64,000 bases of DNA from contig QUMM01000016.1 of the NCBI GenBank assembly GCA_003435055.1, forward strand, positions 6,637-70,636, read 5' to 3'. The DNA comes from Lachnospiraceae bacterium OF09-6 (lineage in GTDB: Bacteria; Bacillota; Clostridia; Lachnospirales; Lachnospiraceae). The notes below the pieces were generated by a model. The model had not been told where the DNA came from, ran no database searches, and saw only the letters and a program-made list of their open reading frames with translations. The first letter of the stretch is position 1. Each line of letters begins with the position of its first letter. Below, piece by piece: positions 38,478 through 48,310 of the stretch. The translations under genes and the position numbers were made by a program.

Positions 38478-39518
38478 ATGAAAAGAAAATTAACAACTGT
38501 GCTGGCAGGAGCAGTTGCAGCAACCATGATGATGGGTATGGCCGTATCTGCTGATGAGATTGCTGTTATGGTTCCAAGTGCTGATCATGGATGGACGGGA
38601 GCAGTACTTTCTTATGCACAGGAAAAAGTGGATGAGATCAACGATGAGGGAACCTACAGTGCAAAATTGTACGCAGCAACTGATGTGGAAAATCAGATTC
38701 AGCAGGTAGATGACCTTCTGGCCAATACAGACGGACTTTCCGGTATTGTGATTCTTCCATACGATAATGGCCTTCAGTCCACATTGGAAAAGATTGCAGC
38801 AGCAGATATTCCATTTGTACAGTTTGACAGATGTATTAACAGTGATGTGATTGATGCAAAAGTTGTAGCGGATGTAAAAGGCGATAATGAAGGAATTGGT
38901 TATGAAACTGCCAAGAGATTTATTGAAGACGGATTGACCAAAGATGACTATGTATATGAAATGATCGGTGATAATTCTTCTGTTCCGGAACTTCGTTCTG
39001 CAGGCTTCCGCAAATATCTGACCGAACAGGGATGGTCTGACGAAGAAATCGATGCAGTAGTAGTAAAATCTGCTTCAACAGGCTGGAGCCGTGACAAGGG
39101 AAAAGAGTTATTTGAATCCTGGTTCTCCAGTGCACAATGTGATACCAGTAAGAAGATCTGGATCTTTACACATGATGATGAAATTGCCATGGGTGTTCTG
39201 GAATCCTTAAATGGTGCAGCTCTGGATGAAAGCAAAAAAGCAGAATTCATGGACAGCCTTCAGGCACTGTCAGCATCTTCTGGCCTGGCTGAGATCTATG
39301 CAGTATTAAAAGACAAACATCAGACCATTGCAAGACCTGACAGCTATGATTTATTCTCCGTTACTTATGATCCGGCTATGATCAAAGAAGCCATTGATGC
39401 AATGGAGAAATCCTTAAGTGGAGAAGAAATCGAACAGAATTATGTGATTCCTGTATCTGTTGTGGATGCGGAAAATGTAGAAGAATTCCAGCCATTTGGA
39501 ACATATGATGAAAAATAA
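38478..39518 (+). CDS. Sugar ABC transporter substrate-binding protein (CUT2 type)
   Basis: The 346-aa secreted binding protein has a signal peptide (KLTTVLAGAVAATMMMGMAVSADE) but no lipobox cysteine, so its tether is unclear. Ligand-region motifs are SADHGWTGAV, FDRCINSD, KGDNEGIGYE, VPELRSAGFRK and FTHDDEIAMGVLES, close to those of the tethered paralogue at 32394. It opens an operon with ATPase, permease, isomerase and dehydrogenase genes. AAGGAGGG precedes the ATG. A hairpin after its stop may raise its expression over the rest of the operon. The exact sugar is unknown. Confidence 0.9.
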   Translation: MKRKLTTVLAGAVAATMMMGMAVSADEIAVMVPSADHGWTGAVLSYAQEKVDEINDEGTYSAKLYAATDVENQIQQVDDLLANTDGLSGIVILPYDNGLQSTLEKIAAADIPFVQFDRCINSDVIDAKVVADVKGDNEGIGYETAKRFIEDGLTKDDYVYEMIGDNSSVPELRSAGFRKYLTEQGWSDEEIDAVVVKSASTGWSRDKGKELFESWFSSAQCDTSKKIWIFTHDDEIAMGVLESLNGAALDESKKAEFMDSLQALSASSGLAEIYAVLKDKHQTIARPDSYDLFSVTYDPAMIKEAIDAMEKSLSGEEIEQNYVIPVSVVDAENVEEFQPFGTYDEK

Positions 39519-39542
39519 GAAAAAGGCAGAATAAGTGAACAT

Positions 39543-39569
39543 GGACTGCCCCGTCACTGGGGGCAGTCC
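39543..39569 (+). other. Hairpin between binding-protein and ATPase genes
   Basis: GGACTGCCCC and GGGGCAGTCC form a perfect 10-bp stem with a 7-nt loop. No T-run follows. Such hairpins after binding-protein genes commonly stabilise that mRNA segment or reduce read-through into the ATPase and permease genes. Confidence 0.7.
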
Positions 39570-39596
39570 GATTCACATTCAGTTATGGGGGACAAA

Positions 39597-41114
39597 ATGT
39601 TGGAATTATTGAAGATGGAACACATTCAGAAAAGTTTTTTCGGTGTAACGGTTTTGGATGATGTATCACTGACAATCGGACAGGGAGAAATTCACGCATT
39701 GCTGGGAGAAAATGGCGCGGGTAAGTCAACTTTGATGAACATCCTTTCAGGTGTTTATTCAAAAGATTCCGGTCGGGTAATATTCGAAGAAAAAGAGTTA
39801 CCGGATGGATCTATCGCAGCCGCAGAGCAGGCGGGGATTGCTTTTGTACACCAGGAACTGAATATCTTTAATGACCTGAGAGTCTATGAGAATCTGTTCC
39901 TGGGAAAAGAATACACCGGATTTCTGGGAAAACTGGAAAAACAGAAAATGATCCAGGAAACAGAAGAACTGCTTGATGAGATGGGAGTCAATATTGATGC
40001 AACAGAACTGGCGGGGCATCTGGATACCGGAAAAAAACAACTCCTGGAGATCGCAAAGGCGCTGCATTCCAAAGCAAAACTGATTATCCTGGATGAACCG
40101 ACTACAGCATTGAACAATGATGAGATTCAGCATCTGTTTGAACTGGTTCGAAATCTCAGGGAAAAAGGAACTTCGTTTATCTTTATCTCACATAAGATGC
40201 CGGAAATTTTCGCATTGGCAGATCATTATACGGTGCTTCGAAATGCCAGATATATTGCCAGCGGGCTGATATCAGAGACAACTCCAGAAGAAGTAACCAG
40301 TTACATGGTAGGAGAATCCTTCAGTACGCAAGACGTTTATGAAAAACGAAAGCTGGGAGATGTGATTCTGAAGGTAGACCATATCAGTGGAAATGGATTT
40401 CGGGATGTATCGTTCCAGGTGAGAAAAGGCGAAATTCTGGGACTCACCGGATTGCAGGGAGCGGGATGCTCCGATGTGATGCAGGCAATTTTTGGACAGA
40501 AAAAAATCGAAAGTGGAAGCATTGCTGCATGGGGACAGGAATACAAAACGGGAAGCATCCATCAGGCCATGAAACATTATGTGGGAATGGTGGCCGCCAA
40601 CCGTAAAGAAAATTCTGTCATACCGGATATGAATCTGGTAGAAAACATGTATATTTCCCGACATACCATTGACGGAAAGAATCCGGTCATCCAGAAAAAG
40701 CAGGAATTAGGAAGATTCCTGGATTACAAAGAAAAATTAAACATGAAAGCTGGAGATCCGAAAAATCTGATCATCAGCCTGTCCGGTGGAAATCAGCAGA
40801 AAGTTATCCTGGCCAGATGGCTGAGTACAGAAGCAGAACTACTGCTTCTGGATAATCCGACACAGGGAATTGACGTAGGTGCAAAAGAAGAGATCTATCG
40901 TCTGATTTTAAAACTGGCAAAACAGGGGAAGACCATTATTATCAATACATTGGAAATCCCGGAAATAAAGAAAATTGCAGATCGATGCATTGTATTCTAC
41001 CATGGAAAGGTAATGGCGGATCTGGAGCATTCGAAGATCAGCGAAGAGAAAGTCATGCTTTATGCAACTGCAGCAATTGAGGAGCAGATAAAGGGGGAAA
41101 AAGAACATGGTTAA
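39597..41114 (+). CDS. Sugar ABC transporter ATP-binding protein (RbsA/MglA type)
   Basis: This is the double ATPase of a CUT2 sugar importer. The first domain has Walker A GENGAGKSTLMN, an altered signature DTGKKQLLEIA and Walker B LIILDEPTTAL. The second has the degenerate Walker A GLQGAGCSDV usual in this family, an intact signature SLSGGNQQKV and LLLLDNPTQGID, in which Asn replaces the normal catalytic Glu. The active site is therefore mainly the first domain. The ATG at 39597 follows GGGGGAC; an ATG at 39585 is too far upstream. It overlaps the permease gene by 8 nt. Confidence 0.92.
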   Translation: MLELLKMEHIQKSFFGVTVLDDVSLTIGQGEIHALLGENGAGKSTLMNILSGVYSKDSGRVIFEEKELPDGSIAAAEQAGIAFVHQELNIFNDLRVYENLFLGKEYTGFLGKLEKQKMIQETEELLDEMGVNIDATELAGHLDTGKKQLLEIAKALHSKAKLIILDEPTTALNNDEIQHLFELVRNLREKGTSFIFISHKMPEIFALADHYTVLRNARYIASGLISETTPEEVTSYMVGESFSTQDVYEKRKLGDVILKVDHISGNGFRDVSFQVRKGEILGLTGLQGAGCSDVMQAIFGQKKIESGSIAAWGQEYKTGSIHQAMKHYVGMVAANRKENSVIPDMNLVENMYISRHTIDGKNPVIQKKQELGRFLDYKEKLNMKAGDPKNLIISLSGGNQQKVILARWLSTEAELLLLDNPTQGIDVGAKEEIYRLILKLAKQGKTIIINTLEIPEIKKIADRCIVFYHGKVMADLEHSKISEEKVMLYATAAIEEQIKGEKEHG

Positions 41115-42078
41115 AAAATTAAAATCATTTTGGAGTCAGTATAATTTTATTGTAATTTTTCTTGGAATTTTCCTCATTTACCTTGCGATCAATGGATCAC
41201 AGACTACATGGACCAGCGTAACCAATATTTTTCTGCACAGTGCCATACTTGGAACCATTGCACTGGGAATGGGAATGATTATCCTGACCGGAGATATTGA
41301 TCTTTCAGTAGGCTCATCCTTTGTACTGGCTGGCGGATTAACAATTTTGTTCTTTAATAAAGTAAACAGCATTTTTCTGGCACTGGTAATGGCGGTTTTG
41401 CTGGGAGCAGTTTTTGGGCTGATTAATGGAATCTTGGTGGGAAAATTCAGAATGCCGGCATTTATTGTGACACTGGCAACGATGTTGATCTATCGGTCGA
41501 TTTCACAGTATATGATGAATGAACTGGGACAGACCAGATACAGTGTAGATGCCACATTATCAAAGTATCAGCCATTGTTTCAGTTTGGAAATGGAAATTT
41601 CCTGACGATTTCTTATATAGCGCTGGTGTTTCTGGCAGTTGCGCTGCTTTTGATTTATGTGACAACATCCACGAAGTATGGAAAAAGAGTTTATGCGCTT
41701 GGCAGCAATGAAAAGGCGGCACTTTTGGCAGGGGTAAATGTGGTATGGACCAGAATCTCGGTGTTTGTACTGTGCGGAGCCTGTACCGGTCTGGCAACAT
41801 TCCTGAAAATTGCGAAAGATACGTCTTTTGACCCGGCTACATCAGGAAAAAACTATGAGTTATATTCCATTGCAGCAGTAGTAATTGGTGGAATCAGTAT
41901 GACAGGAGGAAGAGGAAAGATCCTCGGAATTATTTTCGGAACCATGTCATTTACCCTGATTGATAAGATTATTACCGCACTGGGGATGAATGCGTTGTTA
42001 AATGATACGGTAAAAGGGGTCATTCTTCTTTTAGCGGTGGGACTTCAGATGATACAGAAAAAATCAAAATCAGAATAG
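41107..42078 (+). CDS. Sugar ABC transporter permease (RbsC type)
   Basis: The 323-aa membrane protein has about eight to ten hydrophobic helices. It carries the CUT2 permease motifs GMGMIILTGDIDLSVGSSFV near residue 55 and KFRMPAFIVTLATMLIYRS near residue 115. The cytoplasmic loop that contacts the ATPase is YALGSNEKAALLAGVNV. It overlaps the ATPase gene and belongs to the same operon. Confidence 0.94.
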   Translation: MVKKLKSFWSQYNFIVIFLGIFLIYLAINGSQTTWTSVTNIFLHSAILGTIALGMGMIILTGDIDLSVGSSFVLAGGLTILFFNKVNSIFLALVMAVLLGAVFGLINGILVGKFRMPAFIVTLATMLIYRSISQYMMNELGQTRYSVDATLSKYQPLFQFGNGNFLTISYIALVFLAVALLLIYVTTSTKYGKRVYALGSNEKAALLAGVNVVWTRISVFVLCGACTGLATFLKIAKDTSFDPATSGKNYELYSIAAVVIGGISMTGGRGKILGIIFGTMSFTLIDKIITALGMNALLNDTVKGVILLLAVGLQMIQKKSKSE

Positions 42079-42107
42079 ATATAGATGAAAAACAGGAGGA
42101 CATGATT

Positions 42108-43097
42108 ATGAGCAGATTATTAACTATTATGACATGCCAGTGGGCAGATCTGGACATGGAGACAATGTGTAAGAAAGCAAAGGAAATGGGATATGACGGA
42201 CTGGAACTGGCCTGCTGGGGAAATCACCTGGATGTGAAACGGGCAGCAGAAGATGACAGCTATGTAGCAGAAATAAAAGCATTGCTGGCAAAGTATGATC
42301 TGAAGTGTGAAGCACTGGCTGCCCATATTATTGGACAGTGCGTAGGGGATTATGATGACCCGAGATTAAATAATTTTGCACCGCCGGAGCTGGCTGATAA
42401 ACCGGCTGAGATTCGTGCATGGGCTATCGAAACCATGAAACTTGCAGCTGTGGCAGCAAAGAAGATGGGATGCAGCATTGTGACCGGATTCACAGGATCT
42501 CCGATCTGGAAATATCTGTATTCCTTCCCTCAGACCCCGGAATCTATGGTGGAAGCAGGATATCAGCAGATCTATGATCTCTGGACACCGATTCTGGATG
42601 AATTTGTGAAAAATGGTATTAAGTTTGCATTGGAAGTACATCCTGGAGAAATTGCATTTGATTATTATTCCACAAAGAGATTACTGGAGAAATTTGCAGA
42701 TCGTCCAGAATTTGGATTGAATTTTGATCCAAGTCATCTGATATGGCAGGGTATTACACCACATATTTTCCTTCAGGATTTTGCAGATAAGGTGTATCAT
42801 GTACATATGAAAGATGCTGCGGTTACCTTAGATGGAAGAAGCGGACTGCTTGGTTCCCATATTGATTTTGGCGATCTGAGAAGAGGCTGGAATTTCCGCT
42901 CTCTTGGTCATGGTGATGTGGACTTTGAAAATATTATCCGTGTATTAAATGCGATCGGTTATGAAGGCCCGTTGTCAGTAGAGTGGGAAGACAGCGGAAT
43001 GGAAAGAGAGTACGGTGCAAAAGAAGCGGCTGAATTTGTAAGAAAGATTGATTTCCGTGCATCTGATTTCAAATTTGATGATGCAATTGCAAACTAG
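42108..43097 (+). CDS. Sugar phosphate isomerase/epimerase family protein
   Basis: This TIM-barrel protein of the xylose isomerase-like AP_endonuc_2 family is 329 aa. Metal and substrate motifs are visible: GYDGLELACWGNHLD, FALEVHPGEIAFD (Glu and His), NFDPSHLIWQG, VYHVHMKDAAV and PLSVEWEDSGM. Members interconvert keto and aldo sugars or work on oxidised sugar intermediates. Together with the dehydrogenase that follows, it suggests oxidation at a ring carbon followed by isomerisation. The start at 42108 has AGGAGGA seven bases upstream; an ATG at 42102 is too close. Confidence 0.9.
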   Translation: MSRLLTIMTCQWADLDMETMCKKAKEMGYDGLELACWGNHLDVKRAAEDDSYVAEIKALLAKYDLKCEALAAHIIGQCVGDYDDPRLNNFAPPELADKPAEIRAWAIETMKLAAVAAKKMGCSIVTGFTGSPIWKYLYSFPQTPESMVEAGYQQIYDLWTPILDEFVKNGIKFALEVHPGEIAFDYYSTKRLLEKFADRPEFGLNFDPSHLIWQGITPHIFLQDFADKVYHVHMKDAAVTLDGRSGLLGSHIDFGDLRRGWNFRSLGHGDVDFENIIRVLNAIGYEGPLSVEWEDSGMEREYGAKEAAEFVRKIDFRASDFKFDDAIAN

Positions 43098-43112
43098 ACG
43101 GGAGGCGTAAAA

Positions 43113-44264
43113 ATGGGTGACAGAAAAAGACTGAGATATGGAATGGTTGGCGGAGGGATCGGTGCATTTATCGGTGCAGTACACAGAAGAGCCATTGCAC
43201 TGGAAGAAACAGCAGATCTGGTGGCCGGATGCTTTAGCTCCAGAAGGGAAAAAAATCAGGAAACCGGTGACTTTTATGGAATTGCAGCGGACAGACTGTA
43301 TGCTTCCTATGAAGAAATGGCAAAAGCAGAGAGTACCAGAGAAGATGGAATTGATTTTGTATCGATCGTAACGCCAAATGCAACGCATTATGAAGTGGCG
43401 AAAGCATTTCTGGAAGCAGGAATTCATGTAGCTTGTGAAAAACCACTATGTTTCACTGTGGAACAGGGAGAAGAACTGGAACGAATTGCAAAAGAAAAGC
43501 ATCTGATGTTTGCAGTGACTTATACTTACACTGGATATGCAATGGTAAAACTGGCTAGGGAACTGGTAGCAGCAGGTGAGATTGGTAATATTGTAAACAT
43601 AAATGCAGAATATCTGCAGGATTGGCTGATTGATGAGATCGGCGGCGGTAACCAGACAACAACGAAGATGTCTGTCTGGAGAACGGACCCGGCGAAATCT
43701 GGCATTTCCAACTGTGTAGGTGACATCGGAACTCATATTGAAGATACCGTGGCTTATATCACAGGAATGCATCCGAAAAAGGTGGCAGCTGTTCTGGATA
43801 ACTATGGCATGGATCTGGATTTGAATGCCAATATTCTGGTAGAATATGAGAATGGAGTACATGGTGTATACAGTTGTTCACAAGTATGTGCCGGACATCT
43901 GAATGGTCTGGTGATACGGATCTTTGGCAGCGAAGGTTCACTGGAATGGGTACAGGAAGAACCGGATTATCTGAAAGTGGCCAAAAAGGGACAGCCAGAT
44001 CAGATCTATCATAGAGGAACTGGATACATTACCGGAATGGCAGCAGAACGGAATCACATCCCATCCGGACATCCGGAAGGACTGACATTTGCATTTGCTA
44101 ATATTTATCATGGATTTATGGCAGATGTACTGGAGTGTGTAAATGGTCATGCCCCAGAGAAAGCAGGAGATTATCCATCTGTTTCGGATGGAGTGTCCGG
44201 TGTCAGATTTATTCATGCAGTTGTAAACAGCGGAAAGAATGGATCTGGGTGGACAGAAGTATAA
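43113..44264 (+). CDS. Gfo/Idh/MocA family NAD(P)-dependent oxidoreductase
   Basis: The 383-aa enzyme has an N-terminal Rossmann fold (YGMVGGGIGAFIGAVHRRAI), the family motif CEKPLCFTVEQGEEL with the catalytic-region Lys near residue 111, and a C-terminal alpha/beta domain. SNCVGDIGTHIEDTVAYITG contains the His usually involved in catalysis. It oxidises a sugar or polyol such as an inositol or hexose; the substrate is not readable. It ends the sugar operon, followed by a terminator. GGGAGG precedes the ATG. Confidence 0.92.
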   Translation: MGDRKRLRYGMVGGGIGAFIGAVHRRAIALEETADLVAGCFSSRREKNQETGDFYGIAADRLYASYEEMAKAESTREDGIDFVSIVTPNATHYEVAKAFLEAGIHVACEKPLCFTVEQGEELERIAKEKHLMFAVTYTYTGYAMVKLARELVAAGEIGNIVNINAEYLQDWLIDEIGGGNQTTTKMSVWRTDPAKSGISNCVGDIGTHIEDTVAYITGMHPKKVAAVLDNYGMDLDLNANILVEYENGVHGVYSCSQVCAGHLNGLVIRIFGSEGSLEWVQEEPDYLKVAKKGQPDQIYHRGTGYITGMAAERNHIPSGHPEGLTFAFANIYHGFMADVLECVNGHAPEKAGDYPSVSDGVSGVRFIHAVVNSGKNGSGWTEV

Positions 44265-44293
44265 ATTGAGGTTATGTATTATTTTAAGAGAAA

Positions 44294-44331
44294 CCACCGC
44301 TGAGATTATCTGTCTCAGCGGTGGCATTTTC
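44294..44331 (+). terminator. Terminator of the sugar operon
   Basis: A perfect 12-bp stem CCACCGCTGAGA/TCTCAGCGGTGG with a 7-nt loop is followed by CATTTTC. The stem is strong and the T-run is short. Confidence 0.85.
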
Positions 44332-44395
44332 TGTTATAGTTATAATAGAAAATGCTATGGAAATAAGACGCTACAGAAAGTGAACAGAATAAGAA

Positions 44396-45752
44396 ATGAA
44401 GGATCGGGAATTTTATAAAAGTTTTTTCAGACTCTATGTTGTGCTGGTATTGCAGAATATAGTGACGTTGAGTGTGAATCTGGCAGATAATATTATGTTG
44501 GGATCATACGGTGAGATATCTTTGTCAGGAGTGACTTCTGTAAATCAAATACAGTTTCTTTATCAGCAGTTGCTGATTGCGTTTGGCGATGGAATGGTGA
44601 TTTTTTGCAGTCAGTACTGGGGAAAGAAACAGTTTGCACCAATGAAAAAAATCATTGCCCTTGCCATGCATTTTGGTATTGCAGTCGCAGTGATTCTGTT
44701 TGCAGTGATTTCAGTTTTTCCGGAGCAGGCTATGTTGTGTTTTACCAGCGACCGGCAGATTATAGAAGAAGGAGTCCGGTATCTTCATACAATCCGTTTT
44801 ACTTATCTGTTTTTTGCAGTAACACAGATGCTTTTGGCGGCGCTTCGCAGTACGGAAGTTGCAGGGATTGCTTTACGCTTGTCTGTGATGGCGCTGGTTG
44901 TGAATTGTGGAATCAATTATGTACTGATTTTCGGAAGATTTTGCGCACCAGAACTTGGAGTGACCGGAGCGGCCATCGGTACCTTAACGGCCAGAATTCT
45001 GGAATGTGGAATTTTGATCTTTTATGTGGCACGTAAGGAAAGGTATCTGCGTCTGAAGCTGACAGATTTCCTTAAAATGGACTGGCAGTTTTTGCGGGAT
45101 TACCTGAAGATTACGCTTCCACTTTTGATTCTTTGCGGTCTGTGGGGCATCAATACAGCCATGCAGACTGTGGTACTGGGACATATGAATTCTGCCGCAA
45201 TTGCAGCTAACAGTGCGGCCTCCAATCTTTATCTGATGGTGAAATCAGCAGCAGTGGGTGCGGCATCAGCGCCAGTGTGGTGATTGGAAAAACTATTGGA
45301 ATAGGGGATGGAGAACTGGTAAAGAAATATGCCAGAAAATTGCAGATATTGTTTGTTATATTGGCGGTAACAGGTGGGATATTCCTGTATTTCATCCGGA
45401 TTCGATTCTGAGTCTGTATGATCTCAGTCCGGAAGCCATGGTACTGGCTAATCATTTTCTGATAATTTTGAGTGTAGTATATGTGTTTATGGCTTATCAG
45501 ATGCCAGCCAATGCAGGAATTATCAAAGGTGGAGGATGCGTAGAATTTGGAGCAAAGCTGGACAGTATCTGTATTTGTCTGATTGTGATACCATTGTCCT
45601 GTTATATGGCTTTCGTAGCAGACGCATCACCGGCGGTTGTGGTGGTTTGTCTGAATATTGATCAGTTCATCAAATGTGTACCGGTATTCTGGAAAGTAAA
45701 TTATGGAAACTGGATGAAAAAACTGACGAAAGAGACAAAAACTTCAGGTTAA
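44396..45752 (+). CDS. MATE family efflux transporter, doubly frameshifted
   Basis: This is a multidrug/oligosaccharidyl-lipid/polysaccharide superfamily exporter with about 12 helices. The N-half shows NLADNIMLGSYGEISLSGV and FCSQYWGKKQ, typical of MATE proteins. The frame breaks near 45260, where GGGTGCGGC stands for GGGTTGCGGC. It breaks again near 45398, where CCGGATTCG probably stands for CCGGGATTCG. Restoring one base at each point gives a continuous 452-aa protein, the family's normal length. The substrate is unknown. The ribosome site is weak. Confidence 0.85.
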
Positions 45753-45780
45753 TCGTTACACATAAATTTATTCTTTCAGG

Positions 45781-45809
45781 TGGACATAGAAAAAGCAGGG
45801 TGTTATAAT
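45781..45809 (+). promoter_or_regulatory. Promoter of the EAL-domain gene
   Basis: TGGACA at 45781-45786, a 17-nt spacer and TATAAT at 45804-45809. The predicted transcript starts near 45816, which supports a start codon at 45881. The leader shows no recognisable c-di-GMP riboswitch. Confidence 0.65.
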
Positions 45810-45880
45810 AACCATATGTTACTATGCCATCAGCTGTAAGGGTGGAAAATGTATCAGGTATTGGGAAGAGGAACTGTAAA

Positions 45881-48307
45881 ATGGGGAGTAATGCATCTGG
45901 AGTCTATATGATCGATTCAAAGTATCGAATCGTAGACTATAATCGTGTAGCAAAAAGGTTGTATCCACAATTGGAAAGAGGAAAAAAGTGCTATCAGTGT
46001 CTTATGAATCTGGGTGCACCATGCGAAGTTTGTCCTGTCAATAATCAGATAGAAGGACCGCATACTTATCTGGATCCGATCCGTCATCTGTATGAGACCG
46101 TGGATGCAGTGGAAATTAATATGAAAGATCATTCCTGTGGACATGCAATGGTATTCAGCACAGTTGGCACAGGAGAGAAGCTGGTGGGTCTGCTGCCAAA
46201 CAATGAGGAAAGCTTACGCCAGCTGAGTGTAATCAATATTCTGGGGAATGGATACAGCGATATTTTATCGGTGAACACCAGGACACAGCAGATGCAGAGC
46301 TATCGTTATTCTGGTCAGGTGCTGACATGGAATCCTATGTTATATACAGATGGTGTGTATGAGAAGACTATGAGACAGTATATAGAAGAGGCTGTAGTAC
46401 CGGAAGACCAGGGAAAACTGAAGATTCTGTTAAATATGCCGGAGTTGTGTGAGCAGCTGAAAGCTCTGAATCGGATTACAATGCATTACCGTGTGAAGAT
46501 TGGTGAGGAAATACACTATTATTATCTGAAATGTGCCAGATTAGAAGAGAGAGAAGATCTGGAAAATATTGTTTTTGCTTTCGCAAATGAAGATAATGAT
46601 GTCAGAAGAAATGAATTAGAGAGTATGATTGTTCCGAGGAAACCGGTAACAAAGCGAAAAATACTGGTAGTAGAAGATAATGAACTGAACCGGGAGATGC
46701 TGACGGAGTTGCTGGTCGGACAGTTTGAGGTCCTGACGGCAGAGAATGGAGAAGAAGGATTAAAGATGCTTTCGCAGCATTACAAAGAATTGTCGGCAGT
46801 ATTATTGGATGTTTATATGCCAGTCTGTGATGGATTTGAATTCCTGGAAAGAATTAAGGATGATATCATGCTTTCCTCCGTGCCGGTGATTGTGACAACA
46901 GGAAGCAACCGGCCAGAGGACGAAGAACGCTGTCTTGAGCTCGGTGCAGTGGATTTTGTCTCCAAGCCATATAATCCCAAAGTGGTAAAAGGCAGACTGA
47001 ATAGTGTGATTAAGTTGAGAGAGTCGGCAGCAGCCTTGTCTGCCATAGAGTATGATGAACTGACTGGATTATATACCAGACAGGCATTTTTCCATCATGC
47101 GAAGACATTGATTAATTATAAGTCGGATCAGAAATTTCACATTATCGTGGCAGATATTCGGAACTTTAAGCTGGTGAACAGTATTTATGGTGATAAAGCT
47201 GGAGACCGGGTTCTGGTATATATGGCTAAGGTATTTTCTGATTTTATGAAAGAAGGAATTTTGGCTCGTTATGGGAGTGACCAGTTTGTATGTATTACAT
47301 ACGGGGAGATGGATCTGTCAGTAGAGACAGTGGAAGAACGGGTAAAGAAGATTGTGGAAGAAGCACCGATCCATAACCTGGTCATTAAGTATGGTATTTA
47401 TGAGAATGCAGATCTGACACAGCCATTGACGATTATCTGTGACAGGGCTTTCATGGCAATGAAAAGCATTCAGTATAGTTATGAACACAGTGTAGCGACC
47501 TATGACAGTGCCATGAGTCAGCAGCATATCAGAGAACTAATGATGGAAAATGATTTCGACAGAGCAATTGCTGACGAAGAATTTGTTGTCTGGTATCAGC
47601 CAAAGTATGATGTGAAGACGGAACGAATTGTAGGGGCGGAAGCACTTGTTCGCTGGGAAAAGAGCGATGGGACGATGATCTCTCCAGGAGAATTTATTCC
47701 GTTGTTTGAGAAAAATGGATTGATTGTGCGTCTGGATGAGTATGTATTCCGGAAAGTCTGCCAGAAACAGAAAGAGCGCATGAAGCAGGGAAAAGTGGTA
47801 CTGCCTGTTTCTGTGAATCTGTCTCGTGCTACCCTGCATCATGATGGAATTGTGGAGCGTTATGCGCAGATTGTATATGATAATGAGAATCCTTTCGAGT
47901 CTGTTCCGATTGAACTGACGGAAACAGCAGCATTGTACAGTATACAGATTCAGGGTCTGACAGAGAAGATGGTGAATATGGGATTTATGCTTCACATGGA
48001 TGACTTTGGATCTGGCTATTCCTCTATGACCAGTCTGAATGTACTTCCGTTCCATGTATTGAAACTGGACAAGGCGTTGATTGATTACATTGGCAATTCC
48101 AGAGGAGATCAGGTGATCCAGCATACGATAGCACTGGCGCACGGGCTGGATATGAAAGTCCTGGCAGAAGGTGTGGAGAAAAAGGAACAGGTGGAATTCC
48201 TGAGAAAAATGCAGTGCGATGAGATACAGGGCTTTTATTATGCCAGGCCACAGCCATACGAAGTATATGATGCAATGGTAGAAAAGGAACAGTCAGAACT
48301 GAAATAG
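45881..48307 (+). CDS. PAS-like/REC/GGDEF/EAL protein, probable c-di-GMP phosphodiesterase
   Basis: The 808-aa cytoplasmic protein has four parts. A PAS-like N-terminus carries a cysteine cluster (CYQCLMNLGAPCEVC). A receiver domain follows (ILVVEDNELNREM; Asp in AVLLDVYMPVCDG), then a GGDEF domain with a degenerate site (RYGSDQF) that should not make c-di-GMP. The EAL domain keeps the hydrolase residues: AEALVRW, the Asn of VSVNLSR, the Glu of IELTETA, DDFGSGYSS, LKLDKALID and VLAEGVE. It should therefore degrade c-di-GMP, possibly in response to phosphorylation or a metal/redox signal at the cysteines. The start at 45881 has AAGAGG upstream. Confidence 0.9.
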   Translation: MGSNASGVYMIDSKYRIVDYNRVAKRLYPQLERGKKCYQCLMNLGAPCEVCPVNNQIEGPHTYLDPIRHLYETVDAVEINMKDHSCGHAMVFSTVGTGEKLVGLLPNNEESLRQLSVINILGNGYSDILSVNTRTQQMQSYRYSGQVLTWNPMLYTDGVYEKTMRQYIEEAVVPEDQGKLKILLNMPELCEQLKALNRITMHYRVKIGEEIHYYYLKCARLEEREDLENIVFAFANEDNDVRRNELESMIVPRKPVTKRKILVVEDNELNREMLTELLVGQFEVLTAENGEEGLKMLSQHYKELSAVLLDVYMPVCDGFEFLERIKDDIMLSSVPVIVTTGSNRPEDEERCLELGAVDFVSKPYNPKVVKGRLNSVIKLRESAAALSAIEYDELTGLYTRQAFFHHAKTLINYKSDQKFHIIVADIRNFKLVNSIYGDKAGDRVLVYMAKVFSDFMKEGILARYGSDQFVCITYGEMDLSVETVEERVKKIVEEAPIHNLVIKYGIYENADLTQPLTIICDRAFMAMKSIQYSYEHSVATYDSAMSQQHIRELMMENDFDRAIADEEFVVWYQPKYDVKTERIVGAEALVRWEKSDGTMISPGEFIPLFEKNGLIVRLDEYVFRKVCQKQKERMKQGKVVLPVSVNLSRATLHHDGIVERYAQIVYDNENPFESVPIELTETAALYSIQIQGLTEKMVNMGFMLHMDDFGSGYSSMTSLNVLPFHVLKLDKALIDYIGNSRGDQVIQHTIALAHGLDMKVLAEGVEKKEQVEFLRKMQCDEIQGFYYARPQPYEVYDAMVEKEQSELK

Positions 48308-48310
48308 GAC

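Noticed and set aside
45810..45880. c-di-GMP riboswitch before the EAL gene
   Set aside because: The leader is short and lacks the conserved GEMM elements.
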